NCBI GenBank assembly: GCA_051453625.1
Contig: JBOZIK010000001.1
Location: forward strand, 216,320,815-216,358,463
Reading direction: 5' to 3'
DNA from: Welwitschia mirabilis
Lineage: Eukaryota > Gnetophyta > Gnetopsida > Welwitschiales
Length of the DNA stretch: 37,649 bases
Under the pieces are notes generated by a model. It had not been told where the DNA came from and did not search any database. It saw only the letters and a list, made by a program, of their open reading frames with translations. Positions 10,801 through 20,411 of the stretch are shown here, piece by piece. A program made the position numbers and the translations under genes. How positions within the stretch are numbered: position 1 is the stretch's first letter; every line of letters begins with the position of its first letter.

Positions 10801-10988
10801 AGTCGCCTCAATAGAGTGTGCGGTTGCCTGCATCTAATGCAATTTTTTTTTTACCTTTGACAATCCGGTTACCCTTAGGAAGTGGTCCGGTTGCCCGTAC
10901 ATGAAATTCTCTGTCGAACATGTTATCTACAAAAACTCCAAAACTCATCATTATCTCCAAATTAATTAATGACAACCATTTTCCAACA

Positions 10989-11000
10989 AACTCCCCCTTT
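10989..11000 (-). other. Element B polypurine tract
   Basis: Minus strand AAAGGGGGAGTT directly precedes TGTTGG of LTR1. This fixes the orientation of the element and the inner edge of the LTR. Confidence 0.85.
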
Positions 11001-11700
11001 GTCATTGATTGGAAAGAAAACTAGGCAAGATATAAACGAAATAAATGCTCCCCCTTAATCTATTACCAGAGAAAAATGTCATGTATATGAAATAAGTTTT
11101 GATATGAGAAAAATACTTAATCAAATTAAAGTTCATGTAACTAAGCTTTGTTTGTATTGAAAAATCACAGCGAAGTTTGGAAATTATTGAAACCAGAGAA
11201 ATAGAAGCTTTTATATTATCTGAATTGGAGGTACAATAGTTGATGTAATTTGTTAGAAGTATACATGAAATTCATACAAAAATCCAGCTGTCTATTCAAA
11301 ATTCCATTCAAAATACAAAATATATAGGAAGACTCCACATTTTTTTTGAAATCAAGGACAGGGAGAACAGAAAGACAAAAGAGAGCTAATCAGACTTCGA
11401 AAATTCTTCAGAAGAGTGGTTATAATGACATTGACCCAATCACTAACGCGGTCAACTTGATAAGAATGAAAATTTAACAGGAAAAACTAAAGCAAACTCG
11501 ATTGACTTGACACATAGGGGCCGTCGACCAGATTAGGGGAAAAATTTGACAGGGAAACCAAAGCAAACACGGTCGACCTTACGAAAATTAGCAACCGACC
11601 CTAAGTTATGACAGATTTTAAAACTAAGAACTATGCAGAATTCGGTTGACCTGGGTTTATGTAGATATAATAGTAAAAGTTTAAACCCGACAATTGAACT
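11001..11700 (-). other. Element B 3' non-coding internal region
   Basis: It lies between the RNase H stop and the polypurine tract. Stops are frequent in every frame and I see no envelope-like protein. Several GTCGACC words occur around 11440-11650. Confidence 0.5.
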
Positions 11701-12200
11701 CTATTGTTCAGTTGAGGTTAGGGCTTTTAGATCTTTCTCTGAAAGGACGCCTAGAAAATAGCATAGAGTGGCAAAATGATCAGAAGATAAAGGTTTTGTA
11801 AAAATATCAGCCAGTTGATCTTGAGTGGAAACATATTCAAGATATATTAACTTTTTCTCTACCAAGTATCTAATAAAATGAAACCTGAGATTGGTGTGCT
11901 TGGTGCGAGTGTGTTGAATAGCATTGTGAGCAATTTGGGTTGCACTAGAGTTATCACATAGAATAGGAACTTCAAGTATCTCTACTCCATAATCTTTCAG
12001 TGTTTCTTTCATCCACAAAGTTTGAGTGCAACATGCTCCGACAACAATATATTCAGCTTTTGCTATTGATAAGAGATGGAGCATTGCTTTTGGCTATACC
12101 ATGTCATGATGTAGTTGCCAAAGAAGAAACATCCCCCACTTGTGCTCTTGCGATCATCTTTGCAGCTAGCCTAATCCACATCATTATATCCAGTGGATGA
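11701..12200 (-). pseudogene. Element B RNase H domain (two frames)
   Basis: RNase H degrades the RNA strand during reverse transcription. The N-terminal part (about 12195 down to 12075) reads DDRKSTSGGCFFFGN after a stop in the DVDW region. The frame then shifts, and 12084-11701 continues with AKAEYIVVGACC, PILCDNSSATQIAHN, TKHTNLRFHFIR and LADIFTKPL to a natural stop. The end therefore looks complete although the domain is split by a stop and a frameshift. What is odd is its upstream neighbour: homology passes straight from the integrase C-terminal linker (KELKDHPLD) to this domain with no reverse transcriptase between. Confidence 0.85.
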
Positions 12201-13624
12201 TCTTTGAGTTCTTTTATTTTAGGTGCTGGTTTAGAGCTGGAACAAACTTTGTTGTAGTAGAAGCTTGAAGGAACTAGATCTTCATCATTTTCAGAATTTT
12301 TTGTTATATATGTCATATCATGAATTTTAACATTAATTGACTCTTGCATGTGAAGAGTGTGTTTATTGTACACTCTATAAGCTCTACTTGTTGAAGAGTA
12401 CCCTAGGAAGATTCCTTCATTTTGCTTGGAGTCAAATTTGGCTAGGTCTTCCCTGTCTTTCAAAATAAAGCATTTACTATCAAAAGTCTTAAAATAAAAA
12501 TGTTGGGTTTCTTCCCCTTCCAATGCTCATATGTGGTTTTGGTGGTTCCAGGTCTTAGATACACTCTATTTGAAATATGACAAGTTGTGTTTACTGCCTT
12601 TGCCCAAAGTTTCTTTGGAATATCTTTGTCATTTAGCATTACTCTTACCATATCTAACAGAGTGCGAGTTTTACTTTCAGCTACCTCATTTGTTGAGGTG
12701 TTTTCAGTGCTAAGAATGCATGATCTATTCCATTGTTGCAATAATACTCAAAATTTTCATTTTCAAATTCTCTACCATGATCGCTACGAAGTTTGTTAAT
12801 AACATACCCTTTTTTCTGTTTGAAGTTTCTTGCAAATCTTCACAAAACTATCCTAAGCATCTGATTTTGCATGCAAGAAGGTTACCCAAGAAAATCTGGA
12901 GCAGTCATCTAGCATAACCAAGAAATAGCTTTTACCTGAAAGGCTGGTAGTCTGAGTAGGACCTACAAGATCCATATGAATCAGATCCATTGGCTTGCTT
13001 GTGGTGTTGTTACTCTTTCGTTTGTGAGAAGTCCTCGTTTGTTTCCTTTTTTGGCAAGCATCTCATAAATCTTTGTGAGTGAAGGATAATTTTGGTAAGC
13101 CTCTAACAATCTCCATGATGGATGTTCTTCAAGTTGTCAAAGTTTATGTGACCTAATCGTTGATGCCATAGGACATCCTCTTGAATTTGAGCTGAAAGAC
13201 AAACTAACTTATTTGACTGATTGACATAGCACACGTTTTCTTGCCTTGTTGCTTTTAACAAAATCTGATCAGTCTCATCATGTTTATCAACACATTTGTT
13301 TGCATCAAATAGAACTTTATGACCCTTATCGCATATTTGACTAATACTCAATAAATTATGATGGAGACCATTGACAAATAAAACATCATTTATATTTGGT
13401 AAGTTACCTTCGTTGATGCTTCCTATCCCTTCAATTCGAGCTCTTCCATTATCTTTAAATGTTACTTCTACTCTATCATATTCCTTGAACTTGATGAAGT
13501 TAGATCTGTCACTTGTTATGTGTCTAGAACAACCACTATCAAGATACCAACAAGTATGATTAGCAACCTTTAAAGCAGTTTGAATGAGAAGACTCTTTGT
13601 GGAGGCTTTTGGAATCCATGTCAT
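12201..13624 (-). pseudogene. Element B protease-integrase region, broken
   Basis: Protease shows WYLDSGCSRHITSDRSNF with its catalytic aspartate intact (within the open frame 13624-13103). The integrase zinc-binding start is LWHQRLGHINFDNL. After a stop near 13105 the rest of integrase is scattered over frames: HMDLVGP (first catalytic aspartate), RSDHGREFE (second), and NEVAESKTRTL with the expected glutamate in the frame 12741-12460. The C-terminal segment (GIFLGYSSTSRAYRVYN) lies in 12523-12201. The catalytic triad can be traced, but at least four frame breaks make the product impossible. The linker ends at KELKDHPLD near 12195, where the sequence jumps into RNase H. Confidence 0.85.
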
Positions 13625-15089
13625 GCGTTGGTTATTGTTTTACATTTTGCACAGGTTTTGGAGAGAATTTAAATTGAGAGCCTAGAAATGAAAAAGAGGA
13701 CTAGCTTTTGCGAAAAACACAATCAATTTTTGAGTGGCCTCTTTTGTTGCAATAGAGACAAGTGATGTTTGCTAGAAAAGATTTTAACGCATAGACCACT
13801 TATTGGTCCAGTTTTGAATTTTTTTAGTTTGCTTACTTCCTCCTCCACCAAGACATGATTCCCTAGAGGTTTGAGGATTCAGCTTAAGTCTACTTCTTAA
13901 TTCCTCAATGTCCTTTTCTTTGGCCTCTAGCTTCTCAATTAAGTTTTTGTCATCTTTTTCTTCAAGTTGTTCACTTTGAGAGCTAAGTTTTGGCATTCCA
14001 TGAGAGTTCTAATTCTATTTTATTAAGAGGTTCTTCACAGTCAAAGGAATTATGAGGGGGTGAGGTACATACCTTTTCGTCAACAAATGCCATGAGAGAG
14101 ATCCTACCTCTTTCTGAATCTGAGTTGTGATCACTTTCGCTTTCATCATCATCCCAGCTGACAGTGCTTTCTTACCTTTCATGTTATCCTCTTTTCTGTT
14201 GCTTAGGCAAACACTTCAAGTGTGACAAAAACCTTTGCATGAGTAGCACTGGATATCTCTTCCTTCATCTTTTCTTTTTGGTGGTCTTCTAGATTAATTC
14301 CTGTAATTTTTACATTGTATAAACCGTTTAAATCTCCTAGCTAAAAGAGCCACTTCATTGTTATTGTTCAGCTCTTGATCAAATCTTTCTTGTCATTAGC
14401 ATTTTTGCAAGTTACTAATAAAGCTACACTTTTCTTCTTCAGCTTTTTAAACTTCAGTTCAAAGGCGTGTAGGTTTCCTTGAAGTTCATCCATCTTCATG
14501 AGGTTTAGGTCCTTGCCTTCCTCAAGAGCAGTGACTTAGATTCAAATATCTTTGGTAGAGATCTTAAGGCTTTATGAATAACCCTTGATTCCTCAATCTG
14601 CTCACGTAAGGCACACATTTAATTAACAATATCTGTTACTTTTGCAAAGAAATCATTAATACGTTTATCTTCCTCTATTTTGAGATCTTCAAACTAAGTG
14701 ATAAGTATTTGTAGTTTAGCCTGTTTTACTAAGCTTGTTCTTTCATGAGCAGTCTAAAGTATGCCCCATGTTTCCTTTGCTGTCATGTAATTTGCTATCC
14801 TTTTAAAATCTTCTAGTCCTATGGCACAGAAGATTACATTTAAACCTTTGAAGTTGCTTAAGGCTGCAATTTTTTCTTTAGGAGACCATTTGTCCTTGCT
14901 CTTCAAAGATGTGATATTAGTTGTAGGGTCCTGCATAGTAGGAAGAGAGTATCCATTAGTGATTGAGTCTCATATATCTAGATTGATAGATTGAACAAAG
15001 ACTCTTATTTTGACTTTCCAGTAACCATAGTTGGTTCCATCAAAAAATGGCTGCCTAGTAATTGAGTTGCCTTCAGAAGGTTGACTCAT
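13625..15089 (-). pseudogene. Element B gag, broken, with two CCHC knuckles
   Basis: Gag forms the particle and binds RNA. The start at 15089 (MSQPSEGNS) is followed by the conserved FDGTNYGYWK. A stretch with CAIGLEDFKRI and TAKETWG lies at 14936-14754. The first zinc knuckle near 14208-14252 keeps CYSC..H..C spacing but contains a stop. A charged, coiled-coil-like region (LEEKDDKNLIEKLEAKEKDI) lies in 13996-13784. The second knuckle near 13725-13770, CLYCNKRGHSKIDC, is perfect CX2CX4HX4C. Two well-separated knuckles support a SIRE/Opie-type assignment. Many stops and shifts. Confidence 0.8.
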
Positions 15090-15138
15090 TTTCCAGGACA
15101 AAGAAGCAAAGACTTGTTAGGATCTATTGCTTAGCCTG

Positions 15139-15150
15139 AATCTGATACCA
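15139..15150 (-). other. Primer binding site next to LTR2
   Basis: Minus strand TGGTATCAGATT begins two bases after the end of LTR2. It differs in the last two bases from the initiator-Met tRNA site TGGTATCAGAGC. The site makes LTR2 the 5' LTR of the 10989-15152 internal region. Confidence 0.8.
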
Positions 15151-15152
15151 AT

Positions 15153-16225
15153 TGATGGTAGGATCAACCCTAGAAAGGGGTGAATAGCTTATATTTTTTA
15201 AATCCCAGATGAAATTAATTCACTTAAATTAAAATAGATAGCAAAAGGAAAGCACAAATTGGTAATGGTGAAGAGACACCACCTTTCAACATCAAGACAC
15301 TAAGTCTTAAGTTAGCTTAGATTAATCTCAACTAATGGTTTTCAGGCTCACTAATAACCTGTTACAATCACTAGTGGATTTTAGGGTTCATTCACAACCA
15401 CAAAAGAAGAATGGATTTGGCAAAGTGCACAGGCCCACAGATGTTATCCACAAGTACAGTACAAGGTAGGCTCTCTGTAGCTTGATTAGAAAAGGAGCTT
15501 CACGATGATCGCGGATCTAATAGTAAATCAAGTACAACATAGTTCATTTAGTATAAGATGTCCTCTTTCTAAAATCAAACTAGTCTTTGCACCTTTAGAC
15601 GGATCTATTTATATAGAACGGATAGAAAATGACTGTTTATAGAATTTAGTGTGGATCTTTAATTCTTAAATTCGCTTTGAGGAGCCTGAAGCTGTAATAG
15701 CTAATAAAATAACACGTTTGGTTGACTTCACGATATGTTTGGGCACCCTCACAAGTTTTAGTATTTCTTAGATTTTACTTCGGTCACCCTCAAAATATTT
15801 CTCGGTTGCCCTGATCTTGTTCAGATTTAAGTCAGAGTTGGGTTGCCTTTATGAACAGGCTCGGTCGCCCGTTCTGATATTGGTTGATATTTCTTGAATG
15901 ACATTTGGTCACCCTTGCTAATCTACTTGGTTACCTGTTCTGTAATCATCTGATATTTCTGTGATGAAATTCGGTCGCCCTTGACAAGAGGCTCGGTTGC
16001 CCGTTATTCATTTGGCTGATTTTTCTGGGTGGCATCCGGTTGCCTTGATTAGAGTGTGTAGGTCACTCGCATCTGATGCAGTTCTCATTCTGTGGCAATC
16101 CATTCGCCATCAGGGATTGGTTCGGTCGCCTTTACATGAAATTCTCTATAAAACATCTTATTTACACAAAAACTCTAAAATTCATCAATATCTTCAAACT
16201 CATCCATGACAACCATTTTCCAATA
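15153..16225 (-). repeat. Element B LTR2 (central LTR), 1073 bp
   Basis: TGATGGTAGGATCAACCC at the left edge and ...CATTTTCCAATA at the right edge correspond to the LTR1/LTR3 ends. It is more diverged from LTR1 and LTR3 than those two are from each other. No CTTTG follows its right edge (CCTCT does), so 9501-16225 alone is not a simple insertion. 66-bp repeat markers occur at 15880, 15946 and 16012. Confidence 0.85.
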
Positions 16226-18076
16226 CCTCTAATATGGTGTTTCCCCATTTGCTTTTGAATTTTATTTGAGTTGGCTTTAGAAACTGTGATTTCAAATATG
16301 ATGAACTTGGAGAGTTTTGTAGTTGATTTTGATGAATGTTTGGTAGAAGTCCTGATTGGGTTCAATTTTTTCATTTGTTTGATGTCCGTAGTTTTCTTGT
16401 CCTTATCTGCGCTATCGTTGTTTCTTTGCTTCCATTGATTCCTCTTCTTCTGGTGGAACCTCATGCTGTGCGTCAATGGAAACGTTTCTTCTTCTGGTTG
16501 ATATGATTCTGCTTCCTTTCATCTGGTTGTGTATCACCTTTTTCCTAGGACTCAGGTACTTCTGTTTTAGATAAGAATCTTGTGCTATGATTTGATGTGC
16601 TTCGAACCTTGAACTCTTTTGCTAAATAGCTTTAAACATGATGATTAACTCTCTTACATTTTTCTCATGGCTTGCGAGCCTTTCTTGTTAGCATTCGGAA
16701 ACCTTCTGTTTTTCGGTTTGTTTCCTTAAGCGCAGGGAGTTCACATTGGAGGTGACGATATCTGAGTTAAAATATCCATAGCAGAGATTGTTGTAGACGG
16801 CATGCTTTCTCGAGACATAATGGTCTTATCCTTGGCCAGAGAAGGTGTGCGCCACTGTTTTGGGGATCCTCTGTTTACTGCAATTCTAGATTTAAACACT
16901 GCGTGAGCTGCCCCAATATGATGTGGGGTTTCCATTTTACTTTGCAAACTTTGACCATGGAAGACCTAAGGATTCATTGAAATATCTGGTGAAGTTTAAA
17001 GGCATTTGGTTATGGGAGTGAGGCAACGTGGTGAGGAGCCGAGGGCATACCTGATAAGTACAATTTCTGCTGTCTGAGAAGGATGAACGTATTGAGGAAG
17101 CCTCTGACTTCTATCCAAGCTGTGTCTAGCCTGTGAATCGTCCATTCTGCTTTCTGCGTTGTTTCAGACTGACTCCGTTAAACTTCGTCTCCATTCTAAA
17201 GTCAATCTGTGCGCTGTTTTTTGACAAATGAAACAATGGACGATATAATGCCTGGTATTCCGAAGTGCAAGATACTTGTGAAGGCATTTTCTAGGATTGT
17301 GAAAGATGTTCCACGATACATTTTCCTCCATGAGCCCATCTTTCTGCATAAGCAGTCTGTCACAAGTAGTGCTCCTAAATTTTCATCTCTTTCCAGCATT
17401 CATGATAGTTTTGCAATTAATCATAAAACGTTAAAGAGGATTGGTGAAGCCTTCAGGAATATTCTTGGCAGTTTCCTAGTGCACTTCTGCAGCTGTAGTT
17501 TCATCTGCGTTTGCTGCATTTTTCACATCTGGTTTTGTGTTACCCACGGCACTGTTAGCAGACTTTTCCACCCCCTTCCCATGCCTCCCCGCCTGCTCTC
17601 ACATCATTGGCTTTCTTGCTTGTGGGTTTTGGCTTCAGTTGGAACACAATAACATTGGAAACAGGCATATTTGGATAAAGAGGTTCTTCTGGTGCTTTCA
17701 GTGGTTTAAACATGGCATTGACTGTAGCAAGAAGAGTGCTGGTGAACACCATAATTTCTCAAGTTCAGGTTTATCCTCGAAGTCAAAGATCCTTTTAGTT
17801 CCGTTCTTTGATTTTCAAGGTCTAATACCATTGCTAGGTGCTAAAATCTGGTACATTAAAGAGGACTTTCGACGATAGTGTTGTGTACCTGAGAATGCTT
17901 TTCTGGACCCATTCTTTGTCAAAATATCTATGATGTCATAAGATGAGATTCTACCCTTGTTCCTTGCTCAATGTCTGAACTGTACCCTCTTGTGTGGTAG
18001 CTTTGTTCTTTTTCTCAACACACACATCTAATAGCAAACTAGTTTTCTTACCCATAGTTCAAATCTCTGTTCCCTA
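16226..18076 (-). other. Unidentified 1.85-kb internal block, possible decayed coding sequence
   Basis: In element orientation this follows a partial gag (with an assembly gap between) and precedes LTR2. None of the Copia pol domains is visible. Minus-strand reading gives scattered protein-like pieces, among them PLKAPEEPLYPNMPVSNVIV (17752-17555 frame) and, near 16800-16400, charged helix-like segments such as KQTEKQKVSEC, ERLASHEKNVRELI and VPPEEEESMEAKKQ, broken by stops and shifts. A purine-rich word (AATGGGGAAACA, minus strand, near 16235-16250) could be a displaced polypurine tract. SIRE-type elements can carry an extra envelope-like ORF between pol and the 3' LTR; that would fit position and composition but is inference. 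Captured host sequence is the main alternative. Confidence 0.4.
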
Positions 18077-18176
18077 NNNNNNNNNNNNNNNNNNNNNNNN
18101 NNNNNNNNNNNNNNNNNNNNNNNNNNNNNNNNNNNNNNNNNNNNNNNNNNNNNNNNNNNNNNNNNNNNNNNNNNNN
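18077..18176. other. Assembly gap (100 N)
   Basis: A run of exactly 100 N, usually a placeholder for unknown length. It separates the gag fragment from the unidentified block, so the true distance and content here are unknown. Confidence 0.99.
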
Positions 18177-18666
18177 TCAATCTGCTCACTGGATGCACAC
18201 ATTGAATTAACAATATCTGTTAGTTTTGCAAAGAAATCATTAATACCTTCTTTTTTCTCCATTTTGAGATCTTCAAAGTGAGTGATGAGCATTTGTAGTT
18301 TACCCTATTTTACTAGGCTTGTTCCTTCATGGGTTAATAGAAGTATGTCCCTTGCTTCCTTTGTTGTTGTGCAATTTATTATCCTTTGAAAATCTTCTAG
18401 TCTTATAGCACAAAAGATTGCATTTAAACCCTTGAAGTTGCACGAGGCTGGATTTTTCTCTTTAGGAGTCCATTTGTCCTTGCTCTTCAAAGATGTGATA
18501 TTGGTTGAAGGGCCCTACATAGCTAGAAGAGAATATCCATTAGTGATTGAATCCCATATATCTAGATCGATAGATTGAACAAATACTTTCATTTTGGCTC
18601 TACAGGAACTATAGTTGGTTCCATCAATGGCCTTGTGACTGAGTTGCCTTTAGAAGGTTGACTCAT
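18177..18666 (-). pseudogene. Element B second gag fragment
   Basis: The start at 18666 (MSQPSKGNS) is the same as the gag start at 15089. It then keeps KSKDKWTPKEK, NAIFCAIRLEDFQRI and a TKEARDILL stretch, and LITHFEDLKMEKKEGINDFFAKLTD before the gap at 18176. Stops interrupt it (for example near 18300 and 18510). It belongs to the LTR3 side of the composite, because a primer binding site and LTR3 lie directly upstream. Confidence 0.8.
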
Positions 18667-18715
18667 TTTCTAGGCCAAAGGAGCAAAGACCTGTTAGTCT
18701 CTATTGCTGAGCCTT

Positions 18716-18727
18716 GCTCTGATACCA
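18716..18727 (-). other. Primer binding site next to LTR3
   Basis: Minus strand TGGTATCAGAGC, a perfect match to the usual initiator-Met tRNA site of plant Copia elements, two bases inside LTR3. Confidence 0.88.
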
Positions 18728-18729
18728 AT

Positions 18730-19594
18730 TGATAGCAGGATCAACCCTACAAGGGGGTGAATGTGGTAAACTTTAACCTCAAACAAAATTAATTCAATCA
18801 AATGAAAAGAGATAACACACTGAAAGCATAAATTATTAATGGTGGAGAGATACTACCCTTCAACTTCCAAACATCGAGTCTCAAACTGGCTTAGATTAAC
18901 CTTAACCAATGGTTTTCAGGCTCACCAATAACCTTTTACAATTACTAGTGGATTTTAGGGTTCATCTACAACTGCAAGAGAAAAATGCCATTTGAAATGT
19001 GCACAGGTGCACAGATGTGATCCACAAGTATAATATAAGGTTAGCTCTCTGTAGCTTGATCAGAAAAGGTGCTTCACAATGATCACAGGATCTAACAGTA
19101 AATCAAGTACAACATAGCTCTTTTAGTGTAACAGTGTAAATCAAGTACAACATAGCAACTGGATCTTTAGAAAGATGTCTTTAGATAGAATGGATGAAAA
19201 ATGACCGTTCATAGAATTTAGTGCAGATCTTTGATTGCTAGATCCGCTTTGATAGGCTGATATTTCTTGGATGACATCCGATCACCTTTGTTAACGTGCT
19301 CAGTCGCTCGTTTTGTAATCGGCTGATATTTCTTTGATGAAATCCGGTTGCCCTTGCTAACAGGCTCGGTCGCCTGTTTTGTAATCTGCTGATTTTTTAG
19401 GATGCATCTGGTTGCCCCGAATAGAGTGTGTGGTTGCCTGCTTCTAATGCAGTTCTTTTTTTGTGACAATCCGGTTGCCCTTAGGAACTGGTCTGGTCAT
19501 CCTTACATGAAATTCTCTGTAAAACATGTTATCTGCAAAAACTTGAAAACTCGCCATTATCTCCAAATTAATCAATGACAACCATTTTCCAACA
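18730..19594 (-). repeat. Element B LTR3 (5' LTR), 865 bp
   Basis: The left edge is TGATAGCAGGATCAACCC; the right edge CCAACA abuts the CTTTG duplication. Compared with LTR1 it lacks the segment between GATCCGCTTTGA (near 19250) and the 66-bp repeats, a deletion of a few hundred bases. Repeat markers lie at 19253, 19319 and 19385. Confidence 0.85.
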
Positions 19595-19599
19595 CTTTG
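19595..19599. repeat. Target-site duplication of element B, right (CTTTG)
   Basis: Matches 9496-9500. Confidence 0.9.
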
Positions 19600-19619
19600 C
19601 ATTTGTGTATTTTGTAACA
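19600..19619 (+). repeat. Element A 3' LTR, part 2 (last 20 bp)
   Basis: CATTTGTGTATTTTGTAACA continues the 3' LTR broken at 9500 and aligns with the end of the 5' LTR. It ends in CA and is followed by GTAAT. Confidence 0.88.
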
Positions 19620-19624
19620 GTAAT
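19620..19624. repeat. Target-site duplication of element A, right (GTAAT)
   Basis: Matches 4486-4490. Removing element A with everything inside it rejoins the host sequence as GATTGTAATTGTGG. Confidence 0.85.
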
Positions 19625-20238
19625 TGTGGGAATCCATTTACATGACTGATAATACAGCTTTTCCTTCTCTTGTGGATGTTTCTCTTTGTTTTTGTAGTTT
19701 TTACCATGTAAATTGGCATGTTTTATGGCAATCTGTTTTTGCTGTTTTATGCTTTAATAAATTTTCTGTTACTGCATGTAACCTCTAGTCTTTTGTAATG
19801 TTGACTGCACTACTTACTTTAGATAACTGTGATACCTTTAGTCCCTTGCCAGTAAATGAAGACAGAAGACTGAAGGCTTTTATTGTGAATGCAAATTTTG
19901 TGTTCTATAGAACTGATATGTTACTTTTTTTCCCTTTTGGGTTCCTTTTTGGGTAATGTGAAAACGAAAGTGTTCTTTGTAACTAACAGTGGATATATAT
20001 GAAGGATTACAGTGTAAAGGAACAAAGTTTGAAATTTCCACTTATTTTATCTATATCACATTTTCTGAATTTTCAGTTTGGATTGTGGTTTATGTATGAT
20101 GTCTTTTCTGGTTTTCTGTCATGATAAGGCACTTGGAAACAATGACAAGTACTAAAATAGGTTATTATTTTATGAGAAATTCACATGCTTTCTACTCATC
20201 AGTACTAAGCCTCACGAAATGTCTTTGTTGTAACTTAG
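19625..20238 (+). other. Probable intron upstream of the exon
   Basis: T-rich, stop-rich sequence on the plus strand leading into TTGTTGTAACTTAG, a plausible plant 3' splice site. No repeat or ORF seen. It is continuous with the DNA left of 4490 once element A is removed. Confidence 0.5.
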
Positions 20239-20411
20239 ATAAATGAATTGGTTGACATTGCTCGATGTGTAGCCGGCACAAATCCAAGCAAGAAAATTGC
20301 TTCTGATTACCTGCTTTCCTGTTTGGAAGACCTTCAGGATGTTTGTCAGAACAGTAAAGTTCAAGCTCTTACTGTAGACACATTTGGAAAGCGCATCGAG
20401 AGGTTGTTACG
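20239..20411 (+). CDS. Internal exon, probable IRE-type AGC protein kinase
   Basis: 173 bp open in one frame, starting ATA AAT GAA after an AG acceptor (20237-20238) and ending TTA CG before a GTACGT donor (20412). This gives phase 0 at the left and phase 2 at the right (a split arginine codon). The peptide (INELVDIARCV..., LLSCLEDLQDV, ALTVDTFGKRIERLL) resembles, from memory, the conserved stretch just before the kinase domain in IRE (INCOMPLETE ROOT HAIR ELONGATION) and IRE-homologue kinases. There a region ending RIE-L-R continues with EKY-LC in the next exon. Those proteins are Ser/Thr kinases with roles such as root-hair tip growth. I found no neighbouring exon in the window, so this could be one exon of a gene with very long introns, or an isolated gene fragment. 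Exon status is well supported; the family name is moderately so. Confidence 0.6.

Larger units (their letters stand above)
9501..10988 (-). repeat. Element B LTR1 (3' LTR), 1488 bp
   Basis: The inner end is set by TGTTGGAAAATGG (minus strand) abutting a polypurine tract. It is longer than LTR2 (1073 bp) and LTR3 (865 bp) for three visible reasons: a 56-bp tandem duplication (9656-9711 and 9712-9766), a 290-bp insert (10231-10520) and a fourth copy of a 66-bp tandem repeat (10577-10800). Confidence 0.85.
9501..19594 (-). mobile_element. Element B: SIRE/Opie-like Copia composite with three LTRs
   Basis: The insertion begins TGATCGCAAG and ends TTCCAACA between CTTTG duplications. Read on the minus strand it is: LTR3 (18730-19594), primer site, partial gag, assembly gap, 1.85 kb unidentified, LTR2 (15153-16225), primer site, gag, protease, integrase, RNase H, polypurine tract, LTR1 (9501-10988). 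The outer LTRs resemble each other more than either resembles LTR2 (for example the shared AACTTTAACC..AAACAAAATTAATT start), so LTR1 and LTR3 look like one insertion and LTR2 like material from a second member of the family. LTR wording (gatcaaccctagaggggggtgaa), long LTRs and two separated CCHC knuckles suggest the SIRE/Maximus/Opie lineage. All frames are broken. Confidence 0.85.
4491..19619 (+). mobile_element. Element A: degraded full-length Ty1/Copia retrotransposon, interrupted by element B
   Basis: Order on the plus strand: LTR (4491-4933), primer binding site, gag, protease, integrase, reverse transcriptase, RNase H, polypurine tract, LTR (9077-9500 resuming at 19600-19619). The integrase-before-RT order makes it Copia. 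The whole is flanked by GTAAT duplications. The two LTRs align end to end (about 443 and 444 bp) but differ at many positions; by eye roughly 15-20% (not computed), so the insertion is old. The coding region is broken by stops and frameshifts. Element B (9501-19594) sits inside the 3' LTR and must have arrived later. Gag and LTR wording closely match element C at 35768. Confidence 0.92.

Noticed and set aside
9501-16225. Element B2 as a simple complete element bounded by LTR1 and LTR2
   Set aside because: The flanks do not match (CTTTG on the left, CCTCT on the right) and LTR1 is more like LTR3 than LTR2.
16162-16476. 104-codon minus-strand ORF
   Set aside because: It runs across the LTR2 edge, so as a unit it is not a gene. 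The part beyond 16226 is described within the unidentified block.
17209-17652. 147-codon plus-strand ORF
   Set aside because: It is antisense to the element and lies opposite the protein-like minus-strand fragments. No motif recognised; probably a shadow frame.
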